Below are positions 61,829 to 64,000 of a stretch of 64,000 bases of DNA, in pieces. Position numbers and translations under genes: made by a program. Location: positions 44,680-108,679 of the forward strand of contig JABCYZ010000020.1 in NCBI GenBank assembly GCA_013289955.1. The letters run 5' to 3'. Origin of the DNA: Acidobacteriota bacterium (GTDB lineage: Bacteria > Acidobacteriota > Terriglobia > Acidiferrales > UBA7541). Positions within the stretch are counted from its first letter, which is position 1, and every line of letters begins with the position of its first letter. The notes below the pieces were generated by a model. It saw nothing but the letters and a program-made list of their open reading frames with translations. It ran no database searches and was not told the DNA's origin.

Positions 61829-62104
61829 CTATCCGCCGGCGATGGAGGGAACCAACAACACGCGGTCGCCTTCTTTCAGCGAGCAACCTTCACCGCCAAG
61901 AAAGCGAATGTCCTCCTCATTGAGATAGACATTAAGGAACTGGCGAATTTGCCCCTGCTCGTCGCGCACATGACGCGACAGCGCAGGAAAGCGCGTAGTC
62001 AAATCATTCAACGCCTCGGCAATGGTCGCCGCACTACAGTCGATCTTTGGCGTGCCGTCCGTAAAGCGGCGGAAAGCCGTCGGAATTTCGATGGTCACTG
62101 GCAT
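61829..62104 (-). CDS. ThiS/MoaD-family sulfur carrier protein
   Basis: The 91-residue protein is a ubiquitin-like sulfur carrier. It begins VTIEIPTAFRRFTDGTPKID, has FLNVYLNEEDIRFLGGEGCS and KEGDRVLLVPSIAGG, ending exactly in Gly-Gly. The free GG end can be adenylated and turned into a thiocarboxylate without prior trimming. It starts 15 bp after a threonine-synthase-like gene, and both follow a leader with a SAM-II-like element. Known carriers of this type (CysO for cysteine in Mycobacterium, HcyS for homocysteine in Wolinella) are paired with PLP enzymes, which suggests the same here. No activating E1-like enzyme is nearby. Confidence 0.9.
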   Translation of the reverse strand: MPVTIEIPTAFRRFTDGTPKIDCSAATIAEALNDLTTRFPALSRHVRDEQGQIRQFLNVYLNEEDIRFLGGEGCSLKEGDRVLLVPSIAGG

Positions 62105-62119
62105 GTCGGTCCTGTCTCC

Positions 62120-63379
62120 TTACTTCGCCCCGGCAGTGGCCGGAGCACTAAATTGGCTGTCGAGGTAAGCCTCAAAAGCATCGAGTCTTGGCGCGATGGC
62201 TTCGGTGACTGGAAATTCCGAGGCAATCGCGTCGGTAGTTTTCAAGCCATTTCCGGTAATGCAAACCACCGTAGTTTCGTCCGCCGCGATTCGCCCCTGG
62301 AGTATGAGCTTCTGCGTGACGCCCGTCGTCACACCGCCCGCGGTTTCCGTGAAAATGCCTTCGGTTTCTGCCAGCAGTTTGATGGCGTCCACGATTTCCG
62401 GATCGGAAACATCTTCCGCCCAGCCGCCGCTCTCGCGGATCAGCTTCATCGCAAAAGGCCCGTCGGCCGGATTCCCGATGGCCAGCGAGCGCGCGATCGT
62501 GTTCGGCTTCTGTGGCTCAAAGCGCGCCAAATTGCGTTTCACGCCATCAGAAATGGGCGAGCATCCGGTAGCTTGCGCGCCAAAGAATTTCACTGGCTTT
62601 GCTTCCACCCAGCCGAGCGTCACCAACTCCTTGAACGCCTTGGCAATTTTCGTGATCAGGGAACCGCCGGCCATCGGCACCACCACGTTGTCCGGCAACC
62701 GCCACCCGAGCTGCTCGGCAATTTCGTAGCCGTGCGTTTTCGATCCTTCCGAGTAGTAGGGCCGCAGGTTCACGTTCACCAGGCCCCATTTAAACCGGTC
62801 TGCGATCTGGGCGCATAACCGGTTCACGTGGTCGTAGTTCCCGCTGATGCGAACGATGCGCGCGCCATACACCGCCGTATTCAGAACCTTGGCCGGTTCG
62901 AGATCGGCGGGAATAAACACGCACGCCTCAAACCCCTGCTGCGCCGACTGCGCGGCAACGGCATTTGCCAAATTCCCTGTGGAAGAACATCCCACGGTCA
63001 GAAAGCCAAATCGCCGCGCCGCCACCAGCGCCGTGCCAACGACCCGATCCTTAAACGATAGAGAAGGGAAGCACACCGCATCATTTTTGAAATAAAGCTC
63101 CCTGATCCCCCATTGGGTTCGAAGCTTTTGCGAGCGAACCAGGGGCGTTCCCCCAACCGCATTTGGTGCGGCGAAGTCTTCAGGAACTGGCAACAGTTCC
63201 GCGTAGCGCCACATGTTGAAGGTGCGGCCCGTGAGATCTTCGCGACGCACTTTTTTCTTCAAGGAATCGTAATCGTAAGTGACTTCGAGAGGAGAGAAAC
63301 AGTCTTCACAGAAGGATCGCGGAGCGTTTCCCCAGGTCTTTCCACACTCCCGACAACGTAGCTCGTAGGATTCGGACAT
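62120..63379 (-). CDS. thrC: threonine synthase-like PLP enzyme (fold type II), SAM-controlled
   Basis: The 419-residue start at 63379 (after GAAAGGTAAAGCG) gives an N-terminal zinc-ribbon (Cys 9, 12, 24, 27: CRECGKTW, CEDCFSP) and a fold-II PLP domain. The PLP Lys is 110 in PSLSFKDRVV; SSTGNLANAVAAQSA and VPMAGGSLITKIAKA are the phosphate-binding and glycine loops. Classical threonine synthases carry PTGSFKDRG where this one has PSLSFKDRV, so the active site differs at three positions. Family homology says it acts on O-phosphohomoserine. Its partner gene is a sulfur carrier and its leader has a SAM-II-like element, so it may form homocysteine instead of, or besides, threonine. The frame extends upstream to 63499 but that part is the terminator region. 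Confidence 0.85.
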   Translation of the reverse strand: MSESYELRCRECGKTWGNAPRSFCEDCFSPLEVTYDYDSLKKKVRREDLTGRTFNMWRYAELLPVPEDFAAPNAVGGTPLVRSQKLRTQWGIRELYFKNDAVCFPSLSFKDRVVGTALVAARRFGFLTVGCSSTGNLANAVAAQSAQQGFEACVFIPADLEPAKVLNTAVYGARIVRISGNYDHVNRLCAQIADRFKWGLVNVNLRPYYSEGSKTHGYEIAEQLGWRLPDNVVVPMAGGSLITKIAKAFKELVTLGWVEAKPVKFFGAQATGCSPISDGVKRNLARFEPQKPNTIARSLAIGNPADGPFAMKLIRESGGWAEDVSDPEIVDAIKLLAETEGIFTETAGGVTTGVTQKLILQGRIAADETTVVCITGNGLKTTDAIASEFPVTEAIAPRLDAFEAYLDSQFSAPATAGAK

Positions 63380-63481
63380 CGCTTTACCTTTCTTCCCGCA
63401 AGGGCCGGAGCGGCCCAGGCGCATAGGCCTTGGCGCTGGCAATACAAGTGGGGTTCGATTAGGGCAGCAGGGAGGAAAACG

Positions 63482-63512
63482 AAAAACCCTCCGTGCCAAA
63501 GTGCTCGGAGGG
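63482..63512 (-). terminator. intrinsic terminator in the leader of the thrC-like operon
   Basis: On the minus strand CCCTCCG (63506-63512) and CGGAGGG (63487-63493) form a perfect 7-bp stem around a 12-base loop, followed at once by TTTTT (63482-63486). It lies about 100 nt upstream of the thrC-like ATG and downstream of the SAM-II-like element, the position of a regulated attenuator. A small hairpin CAGAA-GAGT-TTCTG sits just before it. Confidence 0.8.
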
Positions 63513-63541
63513 TCTCAGAAACTCTTCTGGGATACTCTACA

Positions 63542-63592
<51 letters not shown>

Positions 63593-63614
63593 CGCCGCAA
63601 CCGCAGCTTCTTCC

Positions 63615-63643
63615 TTTATCCTAGATACTACGGCGTTTGTCAA
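63615..63643 (-). promoter_or_regulatory. promoter of the thrC-like/sulfur-carrier operon
   Basis: On the minus strand TTGACA (63638-63643) and GATAAA (63615-63620) are exactly 17 bases apart. The predicted start is near 63607, just upstream of the SAM-II-like element. The -35 is a perfect consensus and the -10 matches four of six. Confidence 0.65.
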
Positions 63644-63783
63644 GTGCCACCAAAAGTCGGGGTACGTCCGGCTACGGGAGAGTACTTCGGGACGGATTTC
63701 AGAGATGCTGGGAAAGACAGCAGTTCCTGGGCAGACGGCGAGCTGGATGAATCGAAACCGCTCCAGAGGCAAGTCAAACCTCT

Positions 63784-64000
63784 TTAGCGGATAGACGCAC
63801 TGGCCGGAAACTTACCCGCAGTCCGCCGGGCCATGATCATGATATGGTTGCGGCGGGCGGCTTGCCGCCAGATCTTGCCCACCCCCAGTTTTGTGGAGCG
63901 ACATTCACGATTTTTAAGTGCCGCCACTCTCTTCGTGAGTTTCCTGATTTTGTAGACAGCGCGAGTGCCTGCTTTTTCTATCAGAGGATGAAAGATTTCC
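63784..64000 (-). CDS. possible 3' end of a gene cut by the right window edge
   Basis: A minus-strand frame enters from the right edge and stays open for 71 codons to a TAA at 63784-63786. It is rich in Lys and Arg (VYKIRKLTKRVAALKNREC, KIWRQAARRNHIMIMARR) and has no recognised motif. It may be the end of an upstream gene or chance. The rest of the stretch 63644-63783 shows nothing. Confidence 0.25.
   Translation of the reverse strand, partial: EIFHPLIEKAGTRAVYKIRKLTKRVAALKNRECRSTKLGVGKIWRQAARRNHIMIMARRTAGKFPASASIR

Overview
The window looks like chromosomal DNA of an acidobacterium (Acidobacteriota, Terriglobia/'Acidobacteriales' type). Pointers are two large FtsX/MacB-type 'ADOP' permeases (one behind a PadR regulator), an ECF sigma factor translationally coupled to a PknB-type kinase with a TPR C-terminus, a YXWGXW-repeat protein, an M1-like peptidase with a carboxypeptidase-regulatory domain, many two-component genes, and moderately high GC with strong codon bias (hence long antisense shadow frames). 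No phage, plasmid, CRISPR, IS element, rRNA or convincing tRNA was seen.

Layout. 0-5.6 kb: PadR + ADOP permease, a hydroxylaminobenzene-mutase-like membrane protein, two PilZ proteins. 5.7-9.5 kb: ECF sigma/Ser-Thr kinase pair. 9.7-11.1 kb: a glutamic (G1/eqolisin) peptidase gene broken by one base. 11.6-16 kb: Hsp20, then a glycosyltransferase/glycogen-debranching pair. 16.5-20 kb: CHASE4 hybrid histidine kinase and a response regulator. 20-26.4 kb: lipoprotein, ADOP permease, retropepsin-DinB fusion, GlxA-type and Crp-type regulators. 26.7-30.8 kb: small stress proteins (lmo0937-type membrane peptide, metallothionein, CsbD, BON lipoprotein, YXWGXW protein). 31.3-38.4 kb: M1-type peptidase, then a sensor kinase / REC-PilZ / HD-GYP operon pointing to c-di-GMP signalling.

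38.7-52 kb is a divergent respiratory locus. Leftward: cytochrome c oxidase subunits II, I, III, III, IV and a small CxxC membrane protein. Rightward: Rieske protein, split cytochrome b, a 1079-residue octaheme cytochrome c, a cupredoxin lipoprotein, a small membrane protein and a HEAT/lipoyl-fold membrane protein. This reads as a bc-type complex and a caa3/A1-type oxidase made together, with electron carriers encoded in the same operon. 52-61 kb holds ferredoxin, PilA, peptide deformylase, O6-methylguanine methyltransferase, an esterase, a SpoIIE phosphatase, a Gfo/Idh oxidoreductase, an MFS transporter and a DUF4097 protein.

61-64 kb contains the most interesting unit: a gene annotated by homology as threonine synthase, followed 15 bp later by a ThiS/MoaD-like sulfur carrier ending in Gly-Gly. 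Its leader shows, in order, a good sigma-70 promoter, a SAM-II-like aptamer and an intrinsic terminator. Control by S-adenosylmethionine suggests the pair may make homocysteine (O-phosphohomoserine plus carrier thiocarboxylate) rather than, or as well as, threonine. That function is inference; promoter, terminator and gene pair are seen directly, and the aptamer matches conserved SAM-II positions though its pseudoknot is not fully verified by eye.
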